Source: Caballeronia concitans (lineage in GTDB: Bacteria > Pseudomonadota > Gammaproteobacteria > Burkholderiales > Burkholderiaceae). Taken from it: a stretch of 64,000 nucleotides of DNA. Shown here one piece after another: positions 16,919 to 27,519 of the stretch; position 1 is the stretch's first letter; every line of letters starts with the position of its first letter. Under the pieces are notes generated by a model that was given only the letters and a program-made list of their open reading frames with translations, searched no databases and was not told the origin of the DNA. The position numbers were made by a program, and so were the translations under genes. The stretch spans positions 1 through 64,000 of the forward strand of contig NZ_FCNV02000013.1 in the NCBI RefSeq assembly GCF_001544615.1. The letters run 5' to 3'.

Positions 16919-17959
16919 GTGGCGAGTTCATCGGGCGCGGCGCGCGGGCCGCTGCAAGTGGCGATCGTCGCGCTGCCGCCCGTTTCGATGAGCGGCATCG
17001 GTCCAATCGTCGACAGTCTCGCGCTCGCCAATGAAATCGACGGGCATCGTCTCTACGAATGGCGCGTGTGCTCGTGGGACGGCCGTGCCGTGCCGCTCTC
17101 CGGCGGCGCGCAGCTTCCCGCCGATTGCGCATTCAACGACGCCCTTCAGTGCGACTGGCTCATCGTCGTATCGGAGCGCTATCAGCAGTTCGCGGACTAT
17201 CGGCTCTTTCTCGCGAGCCTCGCGCGCATTGCGCCGCGCACGCCGCTCGTCTCCGGCATTCATCACGGCGTCTGGTGGCTCGCGATGGCCGGGCAACTCG
17301 CGCAATATCGCGTGGCGGTGAACTGGGAAACGTATCAGCAGTTCACGGAGCAGTTCGAGCGCACCATCGTCACGCAGCAGATATTCGAGATCGATCGCGA
17401 TCGCGCGACGTGCGCGGGCGGTCAGGCGAGCATCGACTTCATGCTGGCGATGATCGCGCGCGATCACGGTCAGGATCTTGCCGAACGCATCGCGGATTCG
17501 CTCGGCATCGGCGTGTTGCGCGCGGGCACGGAGCGCCAGCGCATTCCGTTCGTGACCGCGCCGGGCGAGCGCCATCCGCGCCTGAACGATGCGCTGCAAC
17601 TGATGGAAGCGAACATCGAAGACCCGCTCGCCACCGATGAAATCGCCACGCTCGTCGGCATCTCGCGCCGGCAGCTGGAACGGCTCTTTCGACAATATCT
17701 CGGCGCGATGCCGTCGAAGTATTACCTCAACCTGCGCCTCACCAAGGCGCGCACGCAATTGCAGCGCACGAGCAAATCCGTCGTGCAGATCAGCCTCGCG
17801 TGCGGATTTTCGTCGGCGGCGCATTTCTCGAATGCGTATCGCGACCGCTTCGGCGTGACGCCGCGCGAGGAACGCCGCAACTGGATCGAAAAGCAGCGCG
17901 GCGGCGCGCTCGACGAACCGCGCGGCGGCGCGTTGATCGAGCCGCCCGATCCGCGCTGA
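16919..17959 (+). CDS. argR: AraC-family arginine regulator ArgR
   Basis: A 346-residue GlxA-type regulator: an N-terminal DJ-1/PfpI-like ligand domain (about 12-200, starting VAIVALPPVSMSGIGPIVDS) and a C-terminal AraC helix-turn-helix pair (about 225-325, with DEIATLVGISRRQLERLF and ISLACGFSSAAHFSNAYR). It corresponds to Pseudomonas ArgR, an arginine-responsive activator of aot and aru genes and not the E. coli hexameric repressor. The start is GTG 16919, one base after the aotP stop. The C-terminal tail holds a 24-base tandem duplication encoding RGGALDEP / RGGALIEP. Confidence 0.85.
   Translation: MASSSGAARGPLQVAIVALPPVSMSGIGPIVDSLALANEIDGHRLYEWRVCSWDGRAVPLSGGAQLPADCAFNDALQCDWLIVVSERYQQFADYRLFLASLARIAPRTPLVSGIHHGVWWLAMAGQLAQYRVAVNWETYQQFTEQFERTIVTQQIFEIDRDRATCAGGQASIDFMLAMIARDHGQDLAERIADSLGIGVLRAGTERQRIPFVTAPGERHPRLNDALQLMEANIEDPLATDEIATLVGISRRQLERLFRQYLGAMPSKYYLNLRLTKARTQLQRTSKSVVQISLACGFSSAAHFSNAYRDRFGVTPREERRNWIEKQRGGALDEPRGGALIEPPDPR
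17897..17944 (+). repeat. 24-base tandem duplication at argR 3' end
   Basis: Two adjacent 24-base units, 17897-17920 and 17921-17944, differ at a few third-position and one non-synonymous site. They encode two copies of an eight-residue unit in the C-terminal tail, beyond the DNA-binding domain. Confidence 0.75.
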
Positions 17960-17987
17960 CCGGGCGCGCGCAAAGCCCATGAAAGCA

Positions 17988-18003
17988 TGTCGCGAACGCG
18001 CAA
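17988..18003 (+). promoter_or_regulatory. Candidate ArgR half-site upstream of astC
   Basis: The sequence TGTCGC-N8-AA matches the half-site I recall for Pseudomonas aeruginosa ArgR. It lies 92 bases before the astC start, in the intergenic gap after argR. A second tandem half-site at the expected spacing is only weakly similar. Confidence 0.4.
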
Positions 18004-18094
18004 GACGGAATGCGAGCGATTGCTTAATATCGAATGCATTGCAGTGCGGATCAGCACGAACCAAGTGCAGCACGAACCAGAAGAGGAGTGGCTC

Positions 18095-19324
18095 ATGACC
18101 GACATCAATGTGAATCGCGGTACGTTCGATGAAGTAATGGTTCCGGTTTTCTCGCCGGCCAGTTTCGTGCCCGACCGGGGCCGCGGCTCGCGCGTGTGGG
18201 ACACGGAAGGCCGCGATTATGTCGATTTCGCCGGCGGCATCGCGGTGACGGCGTTGGGCCACGGGCATCCCGAATTGCTGAAAGTGCTGCACGAGCAGGG
18301 CGACAAGCTCTGGCACATCGGCAACGGCTACACCAACGAACCCGTATTGCGCCTCGCGAAACGCCTGACCGATCTGACCTTCGCCGATCGCGCGTTCTTC
18401 GCGAACTCCGGCGCCGAGGCCAATGAAGCCGCGCTGAAGCTCGCGCGCCGCTATGCCATCGACAAGTTCGGGCCCGAGAAGATCGAGATCATCTCGTTCA
18501 CGCAGTCGTTTCACGGCCGCACGTTCTTCACCGTGAGCGTCGGCGGTCAGCCGAAGTACGCGGAAGGCTTCGGCCCGCAGCCGCAAGGCATCCGTCATCT
18601 GCCGTACAACGATCTGGCACAGGCGGTCGAAGCGATCAGCGACAAGGCGTGCGCCGTGATCGTCGAGCCGGTGCAGGGCGAAGGCGGCGTGCTGCCCGCC
18701 GATCCCGCGTTCCTCAAGGGCTTGCGCGAAGCCTGCGACAAGCACGGCGCGCTGCTGATTTTCGACGAAGTGCAGACCGGCGTCGGCCGCACCGGGACGT
18801 TCTACGCGTACATGCAGTACGGCGTGACGCCCGACATTCTCACGACCGCGAAGGCGCTCGGCAACGGCTTCCCGATCGGCGCGATGCTCACCACCGATGC
18901 CATCGCGCAGCACTTCAAGGTCGGCGTGCACGGCACGACGTACGGCGGCAATCCGCTGGGCGCATCGATCGCGGAGAAGGTCGTCGAACTGATTAGCGAT
19001 CCGAAACTTCTCGAAGGCGTCGGCGAGCGCAGCAAGGCGATCAAGGCGCATCTCGAACGCATCAACGAGCGCTTCGGCCTCTTCAAGGAGATTCGCGGCC
19101 GCGGCCTGTTGATCGGCGCGGAACTGGCCGATGCCTACAAGGACCGCGCGAAGGACGTGCTCAACGCGGCGGCGGCGAACGGCGTCATCATGCTGATCGC
19201 GGGGCCGAACGTGATTCGCTTCGCGCCGTCGCTCATCATGCCGATGGCCGATCTCGACGAAGGCTTCGCACGCATCGAGAAGGCGGTAGAGCAGGTCGTG
19301 GGCGCGGTTGCCGTCAGCCGCTGA
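18095..19324 (+). CDS. astC: Succinylornithine/acetylornithine aminotransferase
   Basis: A 409-residue class-III PLP aminotransferase, step three of the arginine succinyltransferase pathway: succinylornithine + 2-oxoglutarate to succinylglutamate semialdehyde + glutamate. Signatures are [45 protein letters not shown] with the PLP Asp, and [16 protein letters not shown] with the Schiff-base Lys. The length matches AstC/AruC/ArgD. The start is ATG 18095, preceded by GAGGAG; an upstream in-frame extension to 17987 runs through the regulatory region. It opens the ast operon, with aruF 34 bases downstream. Confidence 0.92.
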   Translation: MTDINVNRGTFDEVMVPVFSPASFVPDRGRGSRVWDTEGRDYVDFAGGIAVTALGHGHPELLKVLHEQGDKLWHIGNGYTNEPVLRLAKRLTDLTFADRAFFANSGAEANEAALKLARRYAIDKFGPEKIEIISFTQSFHGRTFFTVSVGGQPKYAEGFGPQPQGIRHLPYNDLAQAVEAISDKACAVIVEPVQGEGGVLPADPAFLKGLREACDKHGALLIFDEVQTGVGRTGTFYAYMQYGVTPDILTTAKALGNGFPIGAMLTTDAIAQHFKVGVHGTTYGGNPLGASIAEKVVELISDPKLLEGVGERSKAIKAHLERINERFGLFKEIRGRGLLIGAELADAYKDRAKDVLNAAAANGVIMLIAGPNVIRFAPSLIMPMADLDEGFARIEKAVEQVVGAVAVSR

Positions 19325-19358
19325 TCGCACGTTGATTCATCGCCATAAGGAAACGACG

Positions 19359-20401
19359 ATGCTATTCGTTCGTCCCGCAAGCGCCTCCGATCTCGACGAG
19401 CTCGAACGGATGGCGCGCGCCGCGCACCCCGTGCTGCACTCGCTGCCGCGCGATCGCGAGCAGCTCGCCACGCGCGTCGCGCTGTCCGAAGATTCGTTTC
19501 GCGCCGAAGTCGATTTTCCGGGCGAAGAGTTCTATCTCTTCGTGCTGGAAGACTCGGACACGGGCAAGCTGCTCGGTACGTCGAGCATCGTCGCGTCGGC
19601 GGGCTATTCCGAGCCGTTCTACGCGTTTCGCAACGACGCGCTCATCCACGCATCGCGCGAACTCAAGGTGAACCGCAAGATTCACGCGCTCACCATGTCG
19701 CACGAACTCACGGGCAAGAGCCGCCTGACGGGCTTTTATATCGATCCGTCGCTGCGCACGCCCGAAGGCGAAGCGGCGGCGCATCTGCTGTCGCGCGCGC
19801 GCATGATGTACGTCGTCGCGAATCGCAAGCGCTTTTCGAGCGAAGTCTTTTCGCTGATGCTCGGCGTGACGGATGCCGCCGGCGCATCGCCGTTCTGGGA
19901 AGCCGTCGGCCGCAAGTTCTTCGGGCGCGACTTCGAACAGGTCGAACTCGAATCGGGCGGACGCAGCCGCACGTTCATCGCCGAAGTCATGCCGACGTAT
20001 CCGATCTACGTGCCGCTCTTGCCCGGCGAAGCGCAGCGCGTGCTCGGCGAGCCGAACGAAAGCACGCTGCTCGCGTACGACATCCACCTGGAAGAAGGCT
20101 TCGAGCCGGACCGTTTCGTCGATATCTTCGATGCCGGCCCGGTGCTGACGCTTACCGTCGACAAGAGCGCGTCGGCGGGTTCGGGCGAATGGCGCCCGGT
20201 GCGCGATGGTGCTGTGTCGAACGGCACGCCGTATCTGGTCGCGGCGGGCGGCGCGCACGGCTTTCGCTGCATTCTTGCCGATCTGAACGGAACGCGCGCC
20301 GATGGCGCCGCATTGACCGCCGCCGCACGCGATGCGCTCGGCGTGCATGAGAAGGACACGGTGCGTTGCGTGCCGCTGCATCAAGCCTCGGGAGAATTGC
20401 A

Positions 20402-20405
<4 letters not shown>
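19359..20405 (+). CDS. aruF: Arginine N-succinyltransferase subunit alpha
   Basis: A 348-residue alpha subunit of arginine/ornithine succinyltransferase, which transfers succinyl from succinyl-CoA to arginine, the pathway's first step. The AstA fold is visible from MLFVRPASASDLDELERMA, through TGKSRLTGFYIDPSLRTPEG to the FEPDRFVDIFDAGPVL segment shared with the beta subunit. AAGGAAACGACG precedes the ATG. Its stop overlaps the start of the beta subunit gene as ATGA, as expected for a heteromeric enzyme needing equal amounts. Confidence 0.9.
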
Positions 20406-22920
<2,515 letters not shown>

Positions 22921-22935
22921 GCATCGGGGTTCGAC

Positions 22936-24276
22936 ATGCAGGCATTCGAAGCGAACTTTGACGGGCTGGTCGGCCCGACGCACAACTACGCGGGGCTGTC
23001 GTTCGGCAACGTCGCGTCGCGCAGCAACGAGAAATCGGTCGCCAATCCGAAGGCCGCCGCGAAGCAGGGCTTGCGCAAGATGAAGCGGCTCGCGGACCTC
23101 GGCTTCCATCAGGGCGTGTTGCCGCCGCTGGAGCGCCCTTCGGTGAAGCTCTTGCGCAGCGTCGGCTTCACGGGCGATGACGCCGCCGTGATCGAGCGCG
23201 CCGCCCGCGAAGCGCCCGAACTGCTCGCGGCGGCGAGCTCCGCATCCGCGATGTGGACCGCCAACGCCGCGACCGTCAGCCCCTCCGCCGATACCGCCGA
23301 TGGCCGCGTCCACTTCACGCCAGCGAATCTCGCGGCGAAGCTGCATCGCGCGATCGAGCATGGCGAAACGCGCCGGTCGCTCGCCGCGATCTTCGCCGAT
23401 GAATCGCGCTTCCAGATTCATCACGCGCTGCCCGGCACGCCCGCGCTCGGCGACGAAGGCGCAGCCAATCACACGCGCTTCGCCCGCGAATACGGCGAGA
23501 AGGGCGTCGAGTTCTTCGTCTACGGGCGCAGCGAGTACGGGCAAGGCCCGCAGCCGCAGCGATTTCCCGCGCGGCAGACGCTGGAGGCGAGCCGCGCGGT
23601 GGCGCGCCTGCACGGCCTCGACGATGCGGCGACGGTGTTCGCGCAGCAATCGCCCGATGTGATCGATGCCGGCGTGTTCCACAACGACGTGATCGCGGTC
23701 GGCAATCGCACGACGCTCTTTTGTCACGCGCGCGCGTTCGTCGATCAGCAGAAGGTCTACGACGAACTCGGCGCGCGCTTGCACGCGCAGGGCGCAACCT
23801 TTACGGCGCTGGAAGTCGCGGAAAGCGACGTGAGCGTGGCGGACGCGGTGTCGTCGTATCTGTTCAACAGCCAGTTGTTGACGCGCGCGGACGGCAGGCA
23901 GGTGCTCGTCGTGCCGCAGGAATGCCGCGAGAACGCGCGCGTCGCGGCGTATCTCGATTCGCTCGGCACGCGCACGACGCCCATCGACGAAGTGCTCGTC
24001 TTCGATCTGCGCGAGAGCATGAAAAACGGCGGCGGCCCGGCGTGTTTGCGGCTGCGCGTCGTGCTGAACGAAGCGGAGCGCGCGGCCGTCAATCCGAACG
24101 TGTGGATGAACGACGCGCTGTTCGCGCGCCTCGACGCGTGGATCGACGCGCATTATCGCGATTCGCTCGCCCCCGGCGATCTCGCCGATCCGCGCCTGTT
24201 GGCGGAATCGCGCGCGGCGCTCGACGAACTGACGACCATCCTCGGACTAGGCGCGGTCTATGACTTCCAGCGTTGA
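22936..24276 (+). CDS. astB: N-succinylarginine dihydrolase
   Basis: A 446-residue amidinotransferase-fold hydrolase that converts succinylarginine to succinylornithine, CO2 and two ammonia, the nitrogen-releasing step. It begins [20 protein letters not shown], contains [14 protein letters not shown]-like substrate-binding residues (here [14 protein letters not shown]), the catalytic His region [11 protein letters not shown], and the nucleophile Cys370 in [10 protein letters not shown]. The length agrees with the family. Its end overlaps the start of astE by 17 bases, so the two are translated from one message. Confidence 0.93.
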   Translation: MQAFEANFDGLVGPTHNYAGLSFGNVASRSNEKSVANPKAAAKQGLRKMKRLADLGFHQGVLPPLERPSVKLLRSVGFTGDDAAVIERAAREAPELLAAASSASAMWTANAATVSPSADTADGRVHFTPANLAAKLHRAIEHGETRRSLAAIFADESRFQIHHALPGTPALGDEGAANHTRFAREYGEKGVEFFVYGRSEYGQGPQPQRFPARQTLEASRAVARLHGLDDAATVFAQQSPDVIDAGVFHNDVIAVGNRTTLFCHARAFVDQQKVYDELGARLHAQGATFTALEVAESDVSVADAVSSYLFNSQLLTRADGRQVLVVPQECRENARVAAYLDSLGTRTTPIDEVLVFDLRESMKNGGGPACLRLRVVLNEAERAAVNPNVWMNDALFARLDAWIDAHYRDSLAPGDLADPRLLAESRAALDELTTILGLGAVYDFQR

Positions 24277-25294
24277 CGAATCCTTGCTGAGCGATTTCCT
24301 CGCGTTCACGCTCGCGGGCGCGCGGCCTTCGGTCGCATCGGGCGTGGCGTCCTCCGGCGTGCGATGGACGTGGCAAGGCGAGGGCGTGCTGCTGCTCGAA
24401 CCCGCGCAAACGCAACTTCAAACGCAACGCCAAACGCATAGCGTGCTGGCATCGGCGGGCATTCATGGCGATGAAACGGCGCCGATCGAAATGCTCTCGC
24501 GGCTCGTCGCCGATATCGCGAACGGCAACGCGCCGCTTGCCGCGCGCATGCTCGTCGTGCTCGGCAATGCCGCCGCGATGCGCGCGGGCGTGCGTTATAT
24601 CGACGACGACCTCAATCGCCTCTTCAGCGGCCGTCACGCGAATCTGCCCGCGAGCGCCGAAGCGCCGCGCGCCGTCGAACTGGAACGCACGGCGGCGGCG
24701 TTCTTCGAGAACGCGACGCACGCGAAGTGGCACATCGACATGCACACGGCGATACGCGCGTCGGTATTCGAGCAGTTCGCGCTGCTGCCGCACACCGGCG
24801 CGCCGCTCGACCGCGCGATGTTCGACTGGCTGCGCGATGCGCGTCTCGAAGCGGTGCTATTGCATCGCGAGAAAGGCGCGACGTTCACGCACTACACGGC
24901 CGAGCAGTGCGGCGCGCTCGCGTGCACGCTGGAACTCGGCAAGGTGCGTCCTTTCGGCGAGAACGATCTCGCGCGCTTCGCGGCATCGGATGCGGCGTTG
25001 CGCCGGCTGATCGCGGGCGAAGCGGCGGCCCAGCCAATGCCGTTGCGCGTGTTCACGGTGGTCGCGCAGATCGACAAGCTAAGCGAGCAGTTCGTGCTGA
25101 ACGTCGCGAGCGATGTGCCGAATTTCACGCCGTTTCCCGCCGGCACCGAGCTCGCGCGCGATGGCGATTACACGTATCGCGTCACGCACGAAGAAGAGCG
25201 CATCGTGTTTCCGAATCCCAAGGTCAAGCCGGGCTTGCGCGCGGGCCTGATGGTCGTCGACACGACCGACGCCACGCTCGCCTCGCTCGACTGA
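24260..25294 (+). CDS. astE: Succinylglutamate desuccinylase
   Basis: A 344-residue zinc carboxypeptidase-like enzyme that splits succinylglutamate to succinate and glutamate, the final step. Zinc ligands are His and Glu in [11 protein letters not shown] and His in WHIDMHTAI; the C-terminal part has [18 protein letters not shown] with the catalytic Glu. Compared with E. coli AstE (322 residues), it carries extra residues before the zinc motif, made by three tandem 12-base units encoding QTQL, QTQR and QTHS. The start overlaps astB by 17 bases. It closes the catabolic operon before aotJ. Confidence 0.92.
   Translation: MTSSVDESLLSDFLAFTLAGARPSVASGVASSGVRWTWQGEGVLLLEPAQTQLQTQRQTHSVLASAGIHGDETAPIEMLSRLVADIANGNAPLAARMLVVLGNAAAMRAGVRYIDDDLNRLFSGRHANLPASAEAPRAVELERTAAAFFENATHAKWHIDMHTAIRASVFEQFALLPHTGAPLDRAMFDWLRDARLEAVLLHREKGATFTHYTAEQCGALACTLELGKVRPFGENDLARFAASDAALRRLIAGEAAAQPMPLRVFTVVAQIDKLSEQFVLNVASDVPNFTPFPAGTELARDGDYTYRVTHEEERIVFPNPKVKPGLRAGLMVVDTTDATLASLD
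24407..24442 (+). repeat. Three tandem 12-base repeats in astE
   Basis: Units at 24407-24418, 24419-24430 and 24431-24442 all begin CAAACGCA. They keep the reading frame and encode a Gln-Thr-rich linker just before the zinc-binding motif. Confidence 0.8.
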
Positions 25295-25307
25295 TCGCGG
25301 CGCGTCC

Positions 25308-25323
25308 TTGCGCGAGCGCGACA
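25308..25323 (-). promoter_or_regulatory. Candidate ArgR half-site upstream of aotJ
   Basis: On the minus strand the sequence reads TGTCGC-N8-AA, the same pattern as the site before astC. It begins 14 bases after the astE stop and lies 235 bases before aotJ. Confidence 0.35.
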
Positions 25324-25431
25324 TCCGCTTGCCAATTTCCTGGGTACCCCATCTCGACGCGACGATGCGCCGCGCCCGCCCGCGCTCAGGCGGAGCAGGC
25401 GCGAGCACGCGCTACAATCGCGGCCCTGTCC

Positions 25432-25475
25432 TTGATGCGGCGCATCAAACCGCATCGCGTGGTTTGAGCGTTTTT
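25432..25475 (+). promoter_or_regulatory. Overlapping palindromes in the aotJ leader
   Basis: A near-perfect palindrome (25432-25448, TTGATGCG-G-CGCATCAA) shares its right edge with a second inverted repeat (25445-25451 with 25461-25467, TCAAACC / GGTTTGA). The second is followed by five T. They could be an operator or mutually exclusive RNA hairpins. A TACAAT box lies just upstream at about 25413. Confidence 0.4.
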
Positions 25476-25557
25476 ATCGGCGCCGCGATGCTTGGTTCGC
25501 CGGCATTGCGCCGCATCGGACACGAGTCACGAAACATACTGAAGGAGATGGCAGTAC

Positions 25558-26358
25558 ATGAAATCGAATTGGATCAATCGCAAGCTCGCCGCGGTCGCGG
25601 TGTTCGGAACCCTGGCCGCGTCGATGAGCGCGCACGCCGCCGACGATGCGAAGACGCTGCGCTTCGGCGTCGAGGCATCGTATGCGCCGTTCGAATCGAA
25701 GACGGCGAGCGGTGAGCTGACGGGCTTCGATATCGACGTCGGCAACGCAGTCTGCGCGAAGCTGAAGATGAAGTGCGTGTGGGTCGAAAATTCGTTCGAC
25801 GGACTGATTCCCGCGCTGCAGGCGCGCAAGTTCGACGGCATCAACTCGGACATGACGATCACGGACAAGCGCAAGGTCGCGATCGACTTCACCGATCCCA
25901 TCTATTCGATCCCGAACCAGCTCATCGCGAAGAAGGGCAGCGGCATCCTGCCGACCGTCGACGGCCTGAAGGGCAAGCGCGTGGGCGTGCTGCAGGGCTC
26001 GATCCAGGAGACGTACGCGAAGGCGAAGTGGGCGCCGGCGGGCATCGACGTGGAGTCGTATCAGGCGCAGGACCAGATTTACGCGGATCTGTCGTCGGGC
26101 CGTCTGGATGCGGCGTTCCAGGATGCCGAAGCGGCGTCGAAGGGCTTCCTGAAGCAGCCGCAGGGCGCGGGCTTCGCGTTCGCGGGGCCGGCCGTCGCGG
26201 ATGACAAGCTGCTCGGCTCGGGCGTGGGCTTCGGCGTGCGCAAGAACGACAAGGCGCTGAAGGAAGCGCTGAACCGTGCGTTGAAGGAACTGAAGGACGA
26301 CGGATCGATCGACCGGCTCGCGGCCAAGTATTTCGATGTGAAGGTGGTGCTGAAGTAA
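25558..26358 (+). CDS. aotJ: Arginine/ornithine-binding periplasmic protein (AotJ-like)
   Basis: A 266-residue solute-binding protein of the family 3 type (HisJ/ArgT/AotJ). The signal peptide ends SAHAAD near residue 28. The mature domain shows LRFGVEASYAPFESK, GFDIDVGNAVCAKLKMKC with the disulfide-type Cys pair, FDGLIPALQARKFDGINSDM, and GVLQGSIQETYAK, all typical of lysine/arginine/ornithine binding. It delivers basic amino acids to AotQMP. GAAGGAG precedes the ATG. Unlike the usual order with the binding protein first, it lies at the far end of the catabolic operon, with its own leader and a terminator after it. Confidence 0.9.
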   Translation: MKSNWINRKLAAVAVFGTLAASMSAHAADDAKTLRFGVEASYAPFESKTASGELTGFDIDVGNAVCAKLKMKCVWVENSFDGLIPALQARKFDGINSDMTITDKRKVAIDFTDPIYSIPNQLIAKKGSGILPTVDGLKGKRVGVLQGSIQETYAKAKWAPAGIDVESYQAQDQIYADLSSGRLDAAFQDAEAASKGFLKQPQGAGFAFAGPAVADDKLLGSGVGFGVRKNDKALKEALNRALKELKDDGSIDRLAAKYFDVKVVLK

Positions 26359-26372
26359 CGCGCTTCTGTGCG

Positions 26373-26414
26373 AAAAAAGCCCGTCCCGGTGAAGTGCCGG
26401 GGCGGGCTTTTTTT
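26373..26414. terminator. Terminator between aotJ and the efflux operon
   Basis: An inverted repeat built on AAAAAAGCCCGTCCCGG with a near-complementary arm ends in seven T. It can serve aotJ on the plus strand and the adaptor gene on the minus strand. Confidence 0.8.
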
Positions 26415-26415
26415 G

Positions 26416-27279
26416 TCACATCGACGGCGTGATCACCACGGTACACGTCGTGCCTGCCGACAACAGCATCCCGTCCGGCACCGCATCGATTTTCAGCCGC
26501 ACCGGCACGCGCTGCGCGAGCCGCACCCAGTTGAACGTCGGGTTCACATCGGCGAGCAGTTCGCGGCTTTGGGGATTGTCGCGATCATAGATGCCGCGCG
26601 AAATGCTCTCGACGTGCGCCTTCAGCTCGCCGCCGCTCATCAAACGAATCTGCGCTGAATCGCCGACGCGCACGTGCGGCAGCTTCGTTTCCTCGAAGTA
26701 GCCGTACACCCAGAACGAATGACTGTCGACGATGGCGAGCTTCGCCGCGCCGACCGTCGCGTAGTCGCCGCGATACACGTTCAGGTTCGTGACATAGCCA
26801 TCGACGGGCGAATACACCTTCGTGCGCGCCAGATTGAGCTTCGCGGCATCGAGTGCGGCCTGCGCCTGCTGCAATTGCGCCGCCGCCGTCGATGCCGTCT
26901 GCGACGCGTTCTCGCGCGCTTCCCGCGACACCACGAGACTGTCCATGTCCGCACGACGCGCCGCGTCCGCCCGTCGCATGCGCAACTCGGCGGCGCGTGC
27001 CGCGACGTTCGCCTCCGCCTGCTCGACCGCGATCTGGTAATGCGACGGATCGATCTCCATCAGCAGATCACCTTTCTTCACGTACTGGTTGTCGCGCACG
27101 GGCAGCTGCACCACCGCGCCCGACACATCCGGCGCGATATTGACGACCTCGGCGCGCACGCGGCCATCGCGCGTCCACGGCTCGTCCATGTAATGCACCC
27201 ACAGCACGCGGCCGATGAGCAGGGCAGCCGCGAAAATGACGATCGTCATGACGAAGCCGATGATTTTTCTGAGAACCAT
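26416..27279 (-). CDS. HlyD-type efflux adaptor (AaeA-like)
   Basis: A 287-residue membrane-fusion protein. One N-terminal membrane helix (about 7-27) is followed by a lipoyl/beta-barrel half (VNIAPDVSGAVVQLPVRDNQYVKKGD-type region), a helical hairpin rich in Ala/Arg/Glu (about 85-150), the second lipoyl half KVYSPVDGYVTNLNV, and a beta barrel. This is the AaeA architecture for aromatic carboxylic acid efflux. It links the FUSC inner-membrane protein with the outer-membrane channel. It is last in a four-gene operon read leftwards. Confidence 0.82.
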   Translation of the reverse strand: MVLRKIIGFVMTIVIFAAALLIGRVLWVHYMDEPWTRDGRVRAEVVNIAPDVSGAVVQLPVRDNQYVKKGDLLMEIDPSHYQIAVEQAEANVAARAAELRMRRADAARRADMDSLVVSREARENASQTASTAAAQLQQAQAALDAAKLNLARTKVYSPVDGYVTNLNVYRGDYATVGAAKLAIVDSHSFWVYGYFEETKLPHVRVGDSAQIRLMSGGELKAHVESISRGIYDRDNPQSRELLADVNPTFNWVRLAQRVPVRLKIDAVPDGMLLSAGTTCTVVITPSM

Positions 27280-27318
27280 GATGAGTCTTCTAAACCTTTG
27301 AAGTCGAATGCTTGCCGC

Positions 27319-27519
27319 TCAGCGATACACCGCGAGCCCGAGCGCGCCGCAAACGCACACGAGCAGGCTCGCGCGAAAGAGCGCCGGATGCCAGACCACG
27401 CGATAGAGACCGGTCATCGCGAGCGCGCGGTCGATCGCCCACGTGATCAGCGCGCCCGCCACGAACAGCACGAGCAGCGTGGGCACATAGGCTTCGAGGA
27501 TCGCGGTATCACGCGGCAT
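27319..27519 (-). CDS. DUF1656 small membrane protein (AaeX-like)
   Basis: A 66-residue protein with two hydrophobic helices (residues about 10-30 and 43-63) and the typical EAYVPTLLVLFVAG opening. DUF1656 proteins (AaeX) accompany FUSC-type pumps and AaeA adaptors. It starts 11 bases inside the end of the FUSC gene, and AAAGGAG precedes the ATG, so coupling is likely. The precise role in the pump is unknown. Confidence 0.75.
   Translation of the reverse strand: MPRDTAILEAYVPTLLVLFVAGALITWAIDRALAMTGLYRVVWHPALFRASLLVCVCGALGLAVYR

Noticed and set aside
16928-19330. An 800-residue minus-strand reading frame
   Set aside because: It is opposite argR and astC and has shadow composition.
24407-24442. 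Possible CRISPR-like repeat
   Set aside because: The repeats are adjacent without spacers and lie in frame inside astE.
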